The notes: a model not told the origin generated them from the letters alone. A stretch of 36,978 nucleotides of DNA from Oscillospiraceae bacterium (GCA_015066365.1 SVON01000019.1:1-36978); one strand, 5' to 3'; shown: positions 5,712 to 13,970, counted from the stretch's first letter. Made by a program: numbers and translations.

Positions 5712-6491
5712 TCAGGGCAGAATCACCCAACCGGATACGTTGGATTCCAGAGGTTTCTTCCCTACCCGATTTTTGCTATTGGTCACCCGATAGCGACCGT
5801 GCACCTTTTTTCCGTCGTACAGATAAAACGTGCCGGTGCGGGTCACCGCCGCCGTTCCTACGCTGGAACGATACAGCTTTTCGCCGCTGAGCTTCACCAC
5901 GTCGCCGGCTTTCGGCCCGGCGGGGGGCGGTGCCACCGGGGGTGGCTCGCTGCCGGGGAGCGCCACATATGGGATATCCAGCAGCTCACACAGCGCCGCC
6001 ACCGTCTCCTCGGCCAACTGCTCCATACCACCGCTGTGAAACCAGGCGCAATCCTGCGCGTTATCGTGGAAAAACAGTTCATCGTACAGACACACCATTT
6101 TGGTGGCGGAAATCTCGTACAGATTGCGGCGGGATACCACCTTGTGCCGGCTCACACAGGCACGGTGCTTGTGGATCACCTGCGCCTTGGCCCGGCTGGT
6201 GGCATCGTCCCAACACATGGTCATACTGTACCGCCCACCGCCTGCGTTGGTGTGCGCCACGTAGTAGAGATCGGCACCCCATTTATTGGCCTCGGTCACC
6301 CGCTTTTTGATGCCCTTGTCCCCTACCCAATCGGCAGGGCCTCGCTTCACCTCGGCCCCCAGTTGGGTCATCCGTGCCTGCACCAGATCCATATACTGAC
6401 CGCAATGGGTATTCTCGCTGCACGCATCCGGGCACTTGGTGGGGTTGTCCCAGGCGTGGGCTGCCGCCGACAAATACAGTTTTTTTGCCAT
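5712..6491 (-). CDS. phage endolysin: N-acetylmuramoyl-L-alanine amidase (Amidase_3 type) with C-terminal wall-binding domain
   Basis: A 259-aa protein that would cut the bond between muramic acid and the stem peptide of peptidoglycan. The N-terminal ~180 residues fit zinc-dependent Amidase_3: an early His ('AAAHAWDN'), a middle 'ADLYYVAHTNAGGG' with the second metal-ligand His, and 'YDELFFHDN' near the position of the catalytic Glu. A Pro-rich linker (~195-210, 'PPPVAPPPAG') leads to a ~60-aa basic beta-rich domain ending 'NVSGWVILP', resembling SH3-like or wall-binding tails of clostridial phage lysins. There is no signal peptide, consistent with holin-dependent release. ATG 6491 overlaps the holin stop (TGATG); the open frame extends upstream into the holin gene but that part is out-of-frame shadow. 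Last gene of the cassette. Confidence 0.85.
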   Translation of the reverse strand: MAKKLYLSAAAHAWDNPTKCPDACSENTHCGQYMDLVQARMTQLGAEVKRGPADWVGDKGIKKRVTEANKWGADLYYVAHTNAGGGRYSMTMCWDDATSRAKAQVIHKHRACVSRHKVVSRRNLYEISATKMVCLYDELFFHDNAQDCAWFHSGGMEQLAEETVAALCELLDIPYVALPGSEPPPVAPPPAGPKAGDVVKLSGEKLYRSSVGTAAVTRTGTFYLYDGKKVHGRYRVTNSKNRVGKKPLESNVSGWVILP

Positions 6492-6691
6492 CAGTTGTCC
6501 ACCTCCGGCAAACCGCCCAGGCTGGTGAGCAGGGACAGGATAGCCGCCAACAGGGCCGAAGACCCCACCGCCAGCCAATCCACCTGCTGCAGCACCGCGG
6601 CGGTACCCACCGTGGCCAGCGCGGTCTGCGCCATCGTCCGTGCGGCGCGTATGCCCGCCGCCCAAAACCATCGTTTCGTTATATGCTTCAT
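6491..6691 (-). CDS. phage holin, r1t-like
   Basis: A 66-aa membrane protein that would form lesions in the cytoplasmic membrane and let the amidase reach the wall. It begins MKHITKRWFWAAGIRAARTM, then has two hydrophobic segments (about 20-34 and 38-57) separated by a short turn 'QQVDW', and ends 'LTSLGGLPEVDN'. This length, the 'W..AA.IRA.RT.AQ' start and the 'SLGGLPEV' tail match the lactococcal phage r1t holin family as I know it. A strong AAGGAGG site lies before ATG 6691. The stop overlaps the amidase start by one base, indicating translational coupling. Confidence 0.88.
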   Translation of the reverse strand: MKHITKRWFWAAGIRAARTMAQTALATVGTAAVLQQVDWLAVGSSALLAAILSLLTSLGGLPEVDN

Positions 6692-6702
6692 TCCGTTCCT
6701 CC

Positions 6703-7029
6703 TTAGGTTACCGAAAGGCCGACCCGCCAGAGAACGTAGCCAACCAGCGCCGCGGTGAGGGTCAACAACACCTTTTCCGCCACCGCATCCCACCGTCTGG
6801 CAGGTTTTCCGGCCAATAGTTTTACGTCGGCCTTCACTTCTTTCATATCGCTATCCATATCCACCTGCTTTTGGGCGATGGTGGCCACCGACTGCACCAG
6901 TTCAGTGAGGGTCTTTTGCACCTTTTCCAGTTTATCCAGTCGTCTGGTGTTCGCCTTGGCCCGGTCCTCCAGCGCGGTGATGCGCCGCTCCAGCTCCAAT
7001 TCATCCACCGCCATCATTTCACCGCCCAT
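6703..7029 (-). CDS. XhlA-like phage lysis accessory protein
   Basis: A 108-aa protein with an N-terminal coiled coil rich in Glu/Lys/Arg (about 9-65, 'LERRITALEDRAKANTRRLDKLEKVQ') and one C-terminal transmembrane segment (about 87-103, 'VLLTLTAALVGYVLWRVGL'). This is the layout of haemolysin XhlA proteins, which accompany holin and amidase in Bacillus PBSX and related prophages. Two starts are possible: ATG 7029 with GGAG 8 nt upstream, or ATG 7017, which overlaps the previous stop. I list the longer form; the difference is four residues. It sits between the repeat protein and the holin in one transcription unit. Confidence 0.75.
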   Translation of the reverse strand: MGGEMMAVDELELERRITALEDRAKANTRRLDKLEKVQKTLTELVQSVATIAQKQVDMDSDMKEVKADVKLLAGKPARRWDAVAEKVLLTLTAALVGYVLWRVGLSVT

Positions 7030-7592
7030 CCTTTATTCTCCGCTATGGCCAGTTCCTCGTCGGTGAGCTTGGCCTTGTTGGTCTTGCCGAGGGTCACCAC
7101 CCATTGGGTGCCGGAGGTGTCGCCGGTTTTATCCTCCAGGCAGTTCAGCAGAGACAGCAGGCTCTGGTGGGTCACTTTCGGAGATGAGGACAAATCCATC
7201 CCGTTCACCTTAAGCTGTCCGACAAAGTTTATGTTGGTCAGCTTTGTCGCACCGTAAAAAGGTAGGTTGATGCTGGTGACGCCGCTCACGTCCAGATAAG
7301 GGATGGTGACCACCTCTGACGACTGCCACACGCTGTTCAGATTGCCTGTGGCAATAATCGGCACCTTCACGTTGGTGATCCGGCTGACGAAAAAGGCTTG
7401 GGTCACCCGACCGGTGATCGGGTAGATCGGGTGATAAAAATCATCGTTCCAACACCGCACAAAAGCGTAGTCGTAGTTGGTGCGGTTGCCTCCGTCCTGA
7501 TACGCCTCCCAGTCAAAACCGGCCTGCTTGCCGGCATCGTACACCGCCTGCTGGTTCTCAGCCACCGCCGTCAGCTTCTCTGCTGTGGTCAT
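7014..7592 (-). CDS. phage tail-associated repeat protein (leucine-rich-like)
   Basis: A 192-aa protein beginning MTTAEKLTAVAENQQAVYDAG, a start often seen in proteins encoded between tail-fibre and lysis genes of Firmicute prophages. Residues ~70-135 hold degenerate strand repeats ('VKVPIIA', 'SVTSINLPFYGATKLTNINF'-like), reminiscent of BspA-type leucine-rich repeats. The end 'LTDEELAIAENKGW' is also common in that class. The function is unknown, possibly part of the tail tip or host recognition. Its start overlaps the upstream stop by four bases and its stop overlaps the next gene, so the cassette is translated as one coupled unit. Confidence 0.65.
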   Translation of the reverse strand: MTTAEKLTAVAENQQAVYDAGKQAGFDWEAYQDGGNRTNYDYAFVRCWNDDFYHPIYPITGRVTQAFFVSRITNVKVPIIATGNLNSVWQSSEVVTIPYLDVSGVTSINLPFYGATKLTNINFVGQLKVNGMDLSSSPKVTHQSLLSLLNCLEDKTGDTSGTQWVVTLGKTNKAKLTDEELAIAENKGWAVK

Positions 7593-8716
7593 TCGTTGCC
7601 ACCCCCGATCAGCGTCTGCTGCAACGCCAGAATACCATCCAGCGCACCATCTATTTCGCCGCAGGTCTGTTCCAGCGCGGACACCCGCTGCGCCAGGGCT
7701 TCAATCTCCTGATGCAGCTGCTGGGCGATGCGCATAATCGAACTGTTCACCGCGTCGCTGGCGGTGGTGTACACCGTGCCAGTAGTATCCCGACGCAACC
7801 AATCCATCTCCTGCTCCAGCGTGGCGATACTCTGCTCGTGCTGACTAGCCTGATCGGACAACTGACCCACGCCGTGGTGCAGGTCGAGCAGATCCGTCTC
7901 GCCTGCGGCGCCGATGTTGGTCCGGGCGTGGTTCTTTTGCTCCTCGGTGAGGATCTGGGCCACGTACTGCACGGCGTACAGGCTCTTCACCGTCTGCTCC
8001 GCCTGATTCTTGACTGCCACCGTCTGATTGTACACCGTTTTGGTGTCGCTCAGGGTGTCGTCCACCTGCTCCTTAATGGACTGGGACTCCTCAAGGGCGG
8101 TCTCCACCGCCTCCAGATGCAGTTCCACCATCTGGGCATTTTTCTGCGCTTCATCCAGCAGCCAGTCCATCCGTTCTTCCATCGCCTCAAACTCGCTCTG
8201 GGGAATATCCGCGGCGGACTCCGCTACCACCGCCGGGTCCACCTCAAACACCATCAGGTCAGATTTTTTCACCTGACCGTCAGGGCCCAGGGCCCGCAGG
8301 GTGGCTTTTAGCTTGCCGGGCAACTGGGTATGCTGACGCAACACCGTCCAGGTCAACTGGATCCCATTGGTGAGCACATTTTTCTTGAGGGTGGCGATGT
8401 CGGTCTTGTCCGCACAGTCGACATCCACCTCGGTCACCGTATACTTCTCCTTGGTGGTGGTGCCATTGGTCTTGACCAGCGTGTCGCTGACGTTTTCGGT
8501 GGTGTTCACCTGGGTGGTTTCCATCTGTCTCTTCGCCTTACTGGTGACGGTGGACAGGTCAAAAGCCATATCCAGATGAAAACCCCAATCCTGATAGGTT
8601 TTCCAGTCCGACCCGGTCAACAGGAATTTACGGGTCACCGCCTGGTGCTCCCCTACATAGGCCAGGTGTTTGTCCTCTTCCGGAATGGTGGCAAGCCAAT
8701 CCTGTATTGTAATCAT
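7589..8716 (-). CDS. phage tail fibre / baseplate-upper-like protein
   Basis: A 375-aa protein. The N-terminal ~160 residues are beta-rich ('TRKFLLTGSDWKTYQDWGFHLDMAFDLSTVTS', 'DIATLKKNVLTNGIQLTW') and resemble BppU-type baseplate attachment domains. Residues ~170-245 and 275-365 are predicted coiled coils with heptad-like Glu/Gln/Leu spacing ('MEERMDWLLDEAQKNAQMVE', 'EIEALAQRVSALEQTC'). A short segment 'LTEEQKNHARTNIGAAG' is a motif often found in phage tail fibres. It is the first gene of the cassette, with GGAGA before ATG 8716 and a four-base overlap (ATGA) with the next gene. The receptor or role is unknown. No other tail, head or integrase gene is present. Confidence 0.75.
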   Translation of the reverse strand: MITIQDWLATIPEEDKHLAYVGEHQAVTRKFLLTGSDWKTYQDWGFHLDMAFDLSTVTSKAKRQMETTQVNTTENVSDTLVKTNGTTTKEKYTVTEVDVDCADKTDIATLKKNVLTNGIQLTWTVLRQHTQLPGKLKATLRALGPDGQVKKSDLMVFEVDPAVVAESAADIPQSEFEAMEERMDWLLDEAQKNAQMVELHLEAVETALEESQSIKEQVDDTLSDTKTVYNQTVAVKNQAEQTVKSLYAVQYVAQILTEEQKNHARTNIGAAGETDLLDLHHGVGQLSDQASQHEQSIATLEQEMDWLRRDTTGTVYTTASDAVNSSIMRIAQQLHQEIEALAQRVSALEQTCGEIDGALDGILALQQTLIGGGNE

Positions 8717-8744
8717 ACCGTTCTCCTTTCTTTTTAGGAAATCA

Positions 8745-8778
8745 AAAAGACCGCCGCCGGTCCCCCACGGCGGCGGTG
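8745..8778 (-). terminator. terminator-like hairpin in the leader of the tail-fibre gene
   Basis: Perfect 10-bp GC stem (8751-8760 with 8769-8778). On the minus strand it is followed by CTTTTTG and lies only ~30 nt before the start codon at 8716. It could end an upstream transcript, act as an attenuator, or mark the point where upstream phage DNA was lost. Confidence 0.6.
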
Positions 8779-8807
8779 TTACGGTGGTGACTGCCGTTCA
8801 CCCCATA

Positions 8808-8847
8808 AAAAAGCAACTGCACTTCTCCGGGTGCAGTTGCTTTTTTC
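8808..8847. terminator. bidirectional terminator after the Cys-rich gene
   Basis: Perfect 16-bp stem (8808-8823 with 8832-8847, core gcaactgcac/gtgcagttgc), loop ttctccgg, with an A-tract at the left and a T-tract at the right. It separates the Cys-rich gene from the phage cassette on the minus strand. Confidence 0.93.
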
Positions 8848-8906
8848 TATCTATCTAATATTGTAGACGAACATTTGTTCTTTGTCAAGTGCCTTGAGAG
8901 AATTTC

Positions 8907-9740
8907 TCAACAACCGCCCTTGCAGGGGGTGCCGCAGGCACAGCCGCCGTGACCGCCGCCACCGTCCCCCTCGCAAGCAGGCGGGAAGAACTCGCCCACC
9001 GGGAAGCACATCTTGTGGAACAGGTCGCAGGGGTTCTCGCTGGTGGGGGTACACTCCTTATTGGGCATACAATAGTCGTACACCGGCATCAGCATCTGCA
9101 CGTTGCGGATGAGCTGGACAATGGAGAAGATACCCAGGGTGACCACCACCAGCTTGCTGTCCGGGCAGTCCACAAAGTTGCCGCCATACCGGCCGCACAG
9201 ATGACCGGGAATGCAGCCGCAATCGCCGCAGTCGTAGCGGCACCGATCACAGCACTCCACCAGCTTGCCGTCCAACACCACCGGTTCCGCTACCTGAACA
9301 CAGCACTTGGGCATATTCTTGGTGGGCATCTCCTGCCGGTCGCAGGTGTCGGGACGGTACTCGCTGCAGAATACCCGCACGTGCCCCTCGCTGCCGTAGA
9401 GGATCACCTTTTTGCGGAACACGCCCACACCGTGGAGCAGGTTGCAGGGACAGCCGTGACCACCGTACACCTCCACCTCCACGTCAAAGAAGAAGGTCAG
9501 GTCGCAGGAATAGTAGCCCCGGTTAAAGGGCAGGGCCTCCACGTCGATGTAGGTGGTGATGACCTCTGCCTTTTTCGCCCTCACGCCGGTGGCGTGGTCC
9601 ACCAGCATCTGCTCCCGTTCGGTGAAGAACAGGCGCATATTTTCGATACAATCCTTGTCGCAACAGCTGTCGTATACCCGACCGGCATCCACACACACGG
9701 CCTCTTTGCAACCGTTGTCGCGATAGAGTTTTTCCGCCAT
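8907..9740 (-). CDS. cysteine-rich conserved clostridial protein, possible spore coat component
   Basis: A 277-aa protein with 29 cysteines, many paired ('DSCCDKDC', 'PKCCVQ', 'ECCDRCRYDCGDCGC'), and a Gly/Cys tail ('GGHGGCACGTPCKGGC'). The first half ('LYRDNGCKEAVCVDAGRVYD', 'AEVITTYIDVEALPFNRGYY') looks like a conserved beta-rich domain I have seen as a hypothetical protein in spore-forming Clostridia; I cannot name the family. The start is set at ATG 9740 because AGGAGG is 8 nt upstream of it but only 2 nt from the ATG at 9746. There is no signal peptide. A sigma-K-like promoter lies upstream, and mother-cell expression plus abundant cysteine suggests a cross-linked spore layer. That role is inferred. 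Confidence 0.7.
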   Translation of the reverse strand: MAEKLYRDNGCKEAVCVDAGRVYDSCCDKDCIENMRLFFTEREQMLVDHATGVRAKKAEVITTYIDVEALPFNRGYYSCDLTFFFDVEVEVYGGHGCPCNLLHGVGVFRKKVILYGSEGHVRVFCSEYRPDTCDRQEMPTKNMPKCCVQVAEPVVLDGKLVECCDRCRYDCGDCGCIPGHLCGRYGGNFVDCPDSKLVVVTLGIFSIVQLIRNVQMLMPVYDYCMPNKECTPTSENPCDLFHKMCFPVGEFFPPACEGDGGGGHGGCACGTPCKGGC

Positions 9741-9798
9741 ACGCATTGCCTCCTATACAGATTGTAAGCGGGCGGGATTCCCGCCGACACTTCACTAT

Positions 9799-9824
9799 TA
9801 CTGTATGAGTGAGGGCTTGGACGT
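9799..9824 (-). promoter_or_regulatory. sigma-K-like promoter of the Cys-rich gene
   Basis: On the minus strand the sequence CATACAGTA (9807-9799) fits the sigma-K -10 pattern CATAnnnTA, with the -35 element AC (9824-9823) 15 nt upstream. The start point would be near 9792, giving a ~50-nt leader before ATG 9740. The leader also contains a GGCGGG/CCCGCC hairpin (about 9769-9784). Confidence 0.5.
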
Positions 9825-9869
9825 GTGAATGAGAGTTAGGAGTGAACCAGCCGCGGATAAAATTGAAAG

Positions 9870-9928
9870 GGCGGGAGCTTGCTCCCGCCGAAAGCAAAAC
9901 GCCGTGGTGCAATGCACCACGGCGTTTT
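9870..9928 (-). terminator. terminator(s) after pcrA
   Basis: Two adjacent hairpins: ggcgggagc/gctcccgcc (9870-9889) and a 15-bp perfect stem 9896-9910 with 9914-9928 (core gccgtggtgc) flanked by AAAA/TTTT. The second directly follows the pcrA stop codon on the minus strand. Confidence 0.88.
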
Positions 9929-9929
9929 C

Positions 9930-12401
9930 TTATACCTTTGTCAATTTGGCGTAATTGGCCATCAGTTTCTTTTGACCCGCCTTATCAAAATCGATCACCA
10001 GCAAGGTATCTCCCGCCATCGGGGTCCTATTCACGATCTTGCCGGTGCCAAAGGAGGCGTGGGACACCCTATCCCCCACCACAAAGGTGCAGGGGGCCGC
10101 TTTCGGGGTAGAGGCCGCCGGCTTGCTCGCCGGCTTGGATACCGGCGTGGTGGGCTTGTTCACCGCGGTATAACTGTATCCACCGGTGCTACCCTGCCGG
10201 GTCTTTCCTCCGTTGTAGCCACCGCCATAACCACCGCCGTAACCGCTGCCGTAGCGACTGCCACCAAAGTCCACCGAGAAACTGGGCACTTGCGTCACCC
10301 GGTTGATCTCCTCGGTCAGGTGGGTGGGAATATCTCCGATAAACCGGGAGGGGGCGTTGCGGTTGGTCTTGCCGTACAGCATTCGGCTCTGGGCCCGGGT
10401 GATGTAAAGCTGTTCCCGGGCACGGGTCACCGCCACGTAGCACAGGCGGCGATCCTCCTCCAACTCCACCGGGTCAAACATGGTCTGATACCCGGGGAAG
10501 ATGCCGTCCTCAAAGCCGGGCAGAAGCACCACCGGGAACTCCAGGCCCTTCGCGGCGTGCATGGTCATCAGCACAGAGGCATCCGCATCGGCATCGTAGT
10601 TGTCGATGTCGGTCATCAGTGCCTGCTCCTCTAAGAAACCCGCCAGGTCGGCGTAGTCGTCACCGGCGTTCTTCTCGTACTGGCGGATGGAGGAGGAAAG
10701 CTCTTCCAGGTTCTCCACACGACCGGCCTCCGCCTCGCCCTGAGCCTGCCACATCTGCAGATAGCCGGTCTTGTCCAGCATATCCGCATACAGGGTGTGC
10801 AGGGGGATCTCCGGGTTCTCCATCTCCTGCCGCAGCGCCTCCATCAGCGCGATAAAGCCGCCGATCTTGCCCGCCGCACGACTGAGATCGGGATAATCGG
10901 CAGCGTTCTTCAGCACCTCGTACAGGGTCAGCCCCAGTCCGGCGGCGATGGCGGCGGCGTTGTCCACCGTGGTGTCACCGATGCCCCGCTTGGGCTGGTT
11001 GATGATGCGGCGCAGACTCACCTCGTCACCGGGGTTGTTCAGCACCCGCAGATAGGCCATCGCATCCTTCACCTCAAGGGTGTCGTTAAACCGATGACCA
11101 CCGATGATGCGGTAGGGGATGCCGCTCTTGACCAGCGCCTGCTCAATGGTGTTGGACTGGGCGTTAGCCCGGTACAGCACCGCAAAATCCGAAAACCGCC
11201 GCCCTCCGGCTACCCCGGACAGAATGGTCTCTGCGATGTATTTTCCCTCTTCCTCAGCGTTGTCCACCGTCACCAGATACAGGGGGTCGCCCTCCGGGTT
11301 GGAGGTCCACAGAGTCTTGCCCTTACGCCCCTTGTTCTTGGCGATGACCGCGTTGGCGGCATCCAGAATACGGCCGGTAGAGCGATAATTCTGCTCCAGC
11401 CGGATCACCCGGCACCCGGCAAACTGCTCTTCAAAGGAAAGAATGTTCTCGATGGTGGCACCACGGAACTTATAGATACTCTGGTCATCGTCACCCACCA
11501 CGCACAGATTACCGCTCTTCCCAGCCAGCAGGCTCACCAGACGGTACTGGGCGTGGTTGGTATCCTGATACTCGTCCACCATCAGGTAACGGAAGCGGTT
11601 CTGATAGCGCTGCAGCACCTCCGGGTACTTCGTAAACAGTTCCACCGTCTTGCCGATGAGATCGTCAAAGTCCAGGGCATCCGCCTCCGCCAGTTTCTTC
11701 TGATACAGAGCATAGGCTTTCGCCACTAATTTCAGACGCAGATCAAAGCCGTTTTGGTGAAGATGGGCGTACTCTTCCGAATCCACCAGTTCGTCCTTGG
11801 CCCGGCTGATCTCGCCTAGAATGGCTTTGTGCCCCAAGGTCTTCTCGTCGATGTTCAGTTCCTTCATACAGGACTTCATCAGCCGGCGGCTATCGTCGGT
11901 ATCGTAGATGGTGAAATGCCGGGAATACCCCAGGCATTCCCCCTCCCGCCGCAGAATCTTAGCACAGAAGGAGTGAAAGGTGCCGGCGGCTACCTCTTCC
12001 CCCTCCTGCCCCAGCATCCGGGACAGACGCTCTTTCAGTTCCCCCGCCGCCTTATTGGTAAAGGTGATGGCCAGGATGCGCCAGGCCGGGCAGGGATTCT
12101 CCGCCAGCAGGCTGACCAGTTCCCCATCCAGGGGGAGCCGTCCATCCGCACACAGCCGCAGTTTTTCCTCCTGGGCGTCGGTTAAGAGCGGCACGTCCTC
12201 GCTGTTATAGCCGCCGCCAAACCGCACCAGGTTGGCGATGCGGTTGACCAGCACGGTGGTCTTGCCGCTGCCGGCACCCGCCAGGATCAACAGCGGTCCG
12301 TCGGTGTGGTACACCGCCTGCCGCTGGGGCGGATTCATCCGGGCAAACTGCCGGTCGATGATCTGCCGCCGCAGAGAAAGTATTTCAAATGGAGTTAACA
12401 T
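9930..12401 (-). CDS. pcrA: ATP-dependent DNA helicase PcrA/UvrD
   Basis: An 823-aa superfamily 1 3'-5' helicase used in nucleotide excision repair, replication-fork clearance and plasmid replication. The motifs are in order: Q-motif 'MNPPQRQAV', Walker A 'LAGAGSGKTTVL' (~37-48), motif Ia 'ITFTNKAAGELKERL', Walker B 'LMVDEYQDTN', motif III 'GDDDQSIYKFRGA', motif IV 'LEQNYRST', motif V 'LMTMHAAKGLEFPVV', motif VI 'CYVAVTRAREQLYI'. A Gly/Tyr-rich linker (~700-722) leads to the C-terminal Tudor-like domain ('FVVGDRVSHASFGTGKI') that contacts RNA polymerase in known PcrA proteins. The length is slightly above the usual ~730-770 because of the linker. It is monocistronic, with TATACA-like and purine-rich signals in the short upstream gap. 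Confidence 0.96.
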   Translation of the reverse strand: MLTPFEILSLRRQIIDRQFARMNPPQRQAVYHTDGPLLILAGAGSGKTTVLVNRIANLVRFGGGYNSEDVPLLTDAQEEKLRLCADGRLPLDGELVSLLAENPCPAWRILAITFTNKAAGELKERLSRMLGQEGEEVAAGTFHSFCAKILRREGECLGYSRHFTIYDTDDSRRLMKSCMKELNIDEKTLGHKAILGEISRAKDELVDSEEYAHLHQNGFDLRLKLVAKAYALYQKKLAEADALDFDDLIGKTVELFTKYPEVLQRYQNRFRYLMVDEYQDTNHAQYRLVSLLAGKSGNLCVVGDDDQSIYKFRGATIENILSFEEQFAGCRVIRLEQNYRSTGRILDAANAVIAKNKGRKGKTLWTSNPEGDPLYLVTVDNAEEEGKYIAETILSGVAGGRRFSDFAVLYRANAQSNTIEQALVKSGIPYRIIGGHRFNDTLEVKDAMAYLRVLNNPGDEVSLRRIINQPKRGIGDTTVDNAAAIAAGLGLTLYEVLKNAADYPDLSRAAGKIGGFIALMEALRQEMENPEIPLHTLYADMLDKTGYLQMWQAQGEAEAGRVENLEELSSSIRQYEKNAGDDYADLAGFLEEQALMTDIDNYDADADASVLMTMHAAKGLEFPVVLLPGFEDGIFPGYQTMFDPVELEEDRRLCYVAVTRAREQLYITRAQSRMLYGKTNRNAPSRFIGDIPTHLTEEINRVTQVPSFSVDFGGSRYGSGYGGGYGGGYNGGKTRQGSTGGYSYTAVNKPTTPVSKPASKPAASTPKAAPCTFVVGDRVSHASFGTGKIVNRTPMAGDTLLVIDFDKAGQKKLMANYAKLTKV

Positions 12402-12434
12402 AAGGTTTACCTACCTTGTATAGAATCGGGGAAA

Positions 12435-12467
12435 AAGAGGCTGAACGACCAGGTCGTTCAGCCTCTT
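12435..12467 (-). terminator. terminator of the decarboxylase beta-subunit gene
   Basis: Perfect 15-bp stem aagaggctgaacgac (12435-12449) with gtcgttcagcctctt (12453-12467). On the minus strand it is followed by TTTTCCCC. It lies 20 nt past the stop of oadB. Confidence 0.9.
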
Positions 12468-12486
12468 GGCTTACACTAAAACAACA

Positions 12487-13953
12487 TTAGCCGTACAGGG
12501 ACAGCAGCACACCCGCCGCCACCGCCGAACCAATGACGCCGGCCACGTTGGGACCCATGGCGTGCATCAGCAGGAAGTTGGAGGGGTTGGCCTTCTGACC
12601 CTCTTTCTGGGCCACGCGGGCCGCCATCGGCACCGCCGACACACCGGCCGAGCCGATGAGGGGGTTGACCTTGCCGCCGGAGAACCAATACATCAGCTTA
12701 CCCAGCAGCACACCACCGGCAGTACCCACCGAGAAGGCGATGAGACCCAGACAGATGATCAGAATGGTCTTGGCCTGCAGGAAGCTTTCCGCATTGGCGG
12801 TAGCACCCACGGTGACACCCAGACAGATAGTGACAATGTTCATCAACTCGTTCTGGGCGGTCTTGGTGATACGATCCACCACACCGGACTCCCGCATCAG
12901 GTTACCCAGCATCAGCATACCGATCAGCGGCGCCGCAGAGGGCAGCAGCAGCACGCAGATGACGGTGACCAGAATGGGGAACAGGATCTTCTCGGTCTTG
13001 GAGACGGTGCGCAGCTCGGTCATCACCACCTCGCGCTCTTTCTTGGTGGTCAGAGCACGCATAATGGGGGGCTGAATGATCGGCACCAGAGCCATATAGG
13101 AATAGGCCGCGATGGCGATGGCACCCAACAGATGGGGCGCCAGCTTGGAGGTCAGGTAAATGGCGGTGGGACCGTCCGCACCACCGATGATCGCGATGGA
13201 GGCCGCCTCTTGGTTGGTGAAGCCCAGGCCCCAAGAATCGGGGAACAGGTTCATCATCCGGGCACCAAAGAAGGTGATGAAGATACCCAACTGTGCCGCC
13301 GCACCCAGCAGGAAGCTCTTGGGGTTGGACAGCAGAGGGCCAAAGTCGGTCATACAACCAATGCCCAGGAAGATGAGGGGCGGGAAAATACCGAACTTAA
13401 CACCCTGGTACAGATACCACAGCAGACCGCCCTGCTCAAAGTGCTGCCACTGGGGCACGTACACCCGGCACAAACCGTTCTCGTCCGGTGCACCCACCAT
13501 AGCGCAGGTATCACCCAATTCGATGTACTGCTTTTCTGCACCGTCCTCGGTAACAAAAGTCTTGATCTCAAAGGGGGTCTGACCGTTATAAATAACGTAT
13601 TCCTTCCCTTGATATTCCAGTTTTTCGCCCTTAAACCAATCGGTCTCGCTAACGGGATACACCTGCTCGTAGGTGCCGTTCATATAATCGTAGCACTCTT
13701 CCACCGTGAAATCCACAAGACTATTCTGCTGGGGGTCCATAATGCCGCCCAGGGGCAGGTTGACCAGCAGCATACCAAAGGCGATGGGCAGAAGCAGCAG
13801 GGGCTCGAACTGCTTTTTAATCGCCAGGAACAACAGCACGCAAGCGATGCCGATCATAATCAGGTTTTTCCAGCCGCCGTTCTCAAAGTTGAGAAGTCGG
13901 GCGATACCGGACTCGTTCCACAGATTGGCAATAGCATCAAAAAATTGTTGCAT
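12487..13953 (-). CDS. oadB: sodium ion-translocating decarboxylase beta subunit (OadB/GcdB family)
   Basis: A 488-aa membrane protein that couples decarboxylation of carboxybiotin to Na+ export. Family hallmarks are 'GIFPPLIFLGIGCMTDFGPLLSNP', 'SIAIIGGADGPTAIYLTSKLAP', 'PLIGMLMLGNLMRESGVVDR' and the C-terminal 'NPLIGSAGVSAVPMAARVAQ' plus 'HAMGPNVAGVIGSA'. About ten hydrophobic segments are visible. Relatives are usually ~375-435 aa; the excess is a hydrophilic insert of ~100 residues (about 73-172) between the N-terminal membrane helix pair and 'GGLLWYLYQG'. oadG lies 17 nt upstream on the same strand. No carboxyltransferase or biotin-carrier gene is in the window, so the substrate (oxaloacetate, glutaconyl-CoA or methylmalonyl-CoA) is unresolved and the symbol is a family label. 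Confidence 0.88.
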   Translation of the reverse strand: MQQFFDAIANLWNESGIARLLNFENGGWKNLIMIGIACVLLFLAIKKQFEPLLLLPIAFGMLLVNLPLGGIMDPQQNSLVDFTVEECYDYMNGTYEQVYPVSETDWFKGEKLEYQGKEYVIYNGQTPFEIKTFVTEDGAEKQYIELGDTCAMVGAPDENGLCRVYVPQWQHFEQGGLLWYLYQGVKFGIFPPLIFLGIGCMTDFGPLLSNPKSFLLGAAAQLGIFITFFGARMMNLFPDSWGLGFTNQEAASIAIIGGADGPTAIYLTSKLAPHLLGAIAIAAYSYMALVPIIQPPIMRALTTKKEREVVMTELRTVSKTEKILFPILVTVICVLLLPSAAPLIGMLMLGNLMRESGVVDRITKTAQNELMNIVTICLGVTVGATANAESFLQAKTILIICLGLIAFSVGTAGGVLLGKLMYWFSGGKVNPLIGSAGVSAVPMAARVAQKEGQKANPSNFLLMHAMGPNVAGVIGSAVAAGVLLSLYG

Positions 13954-13970
13954 TAGTTCGTCCTCCCTTC

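Noticed and set aside
5712-8716. A complete prophage or gene-transfer agent
   Set aside because: There is no integrase, repressor, terminase, portal or capsid gene in the flanking DNA; only tail-fibre and lysis genes are present.
12466-13956. 496-codon plus-strand frame opposite oadB
   Set aside because: His/Gln-rich shadow without a start site; the minus strand encodes an unmistakable decarboxylase beta subunit.
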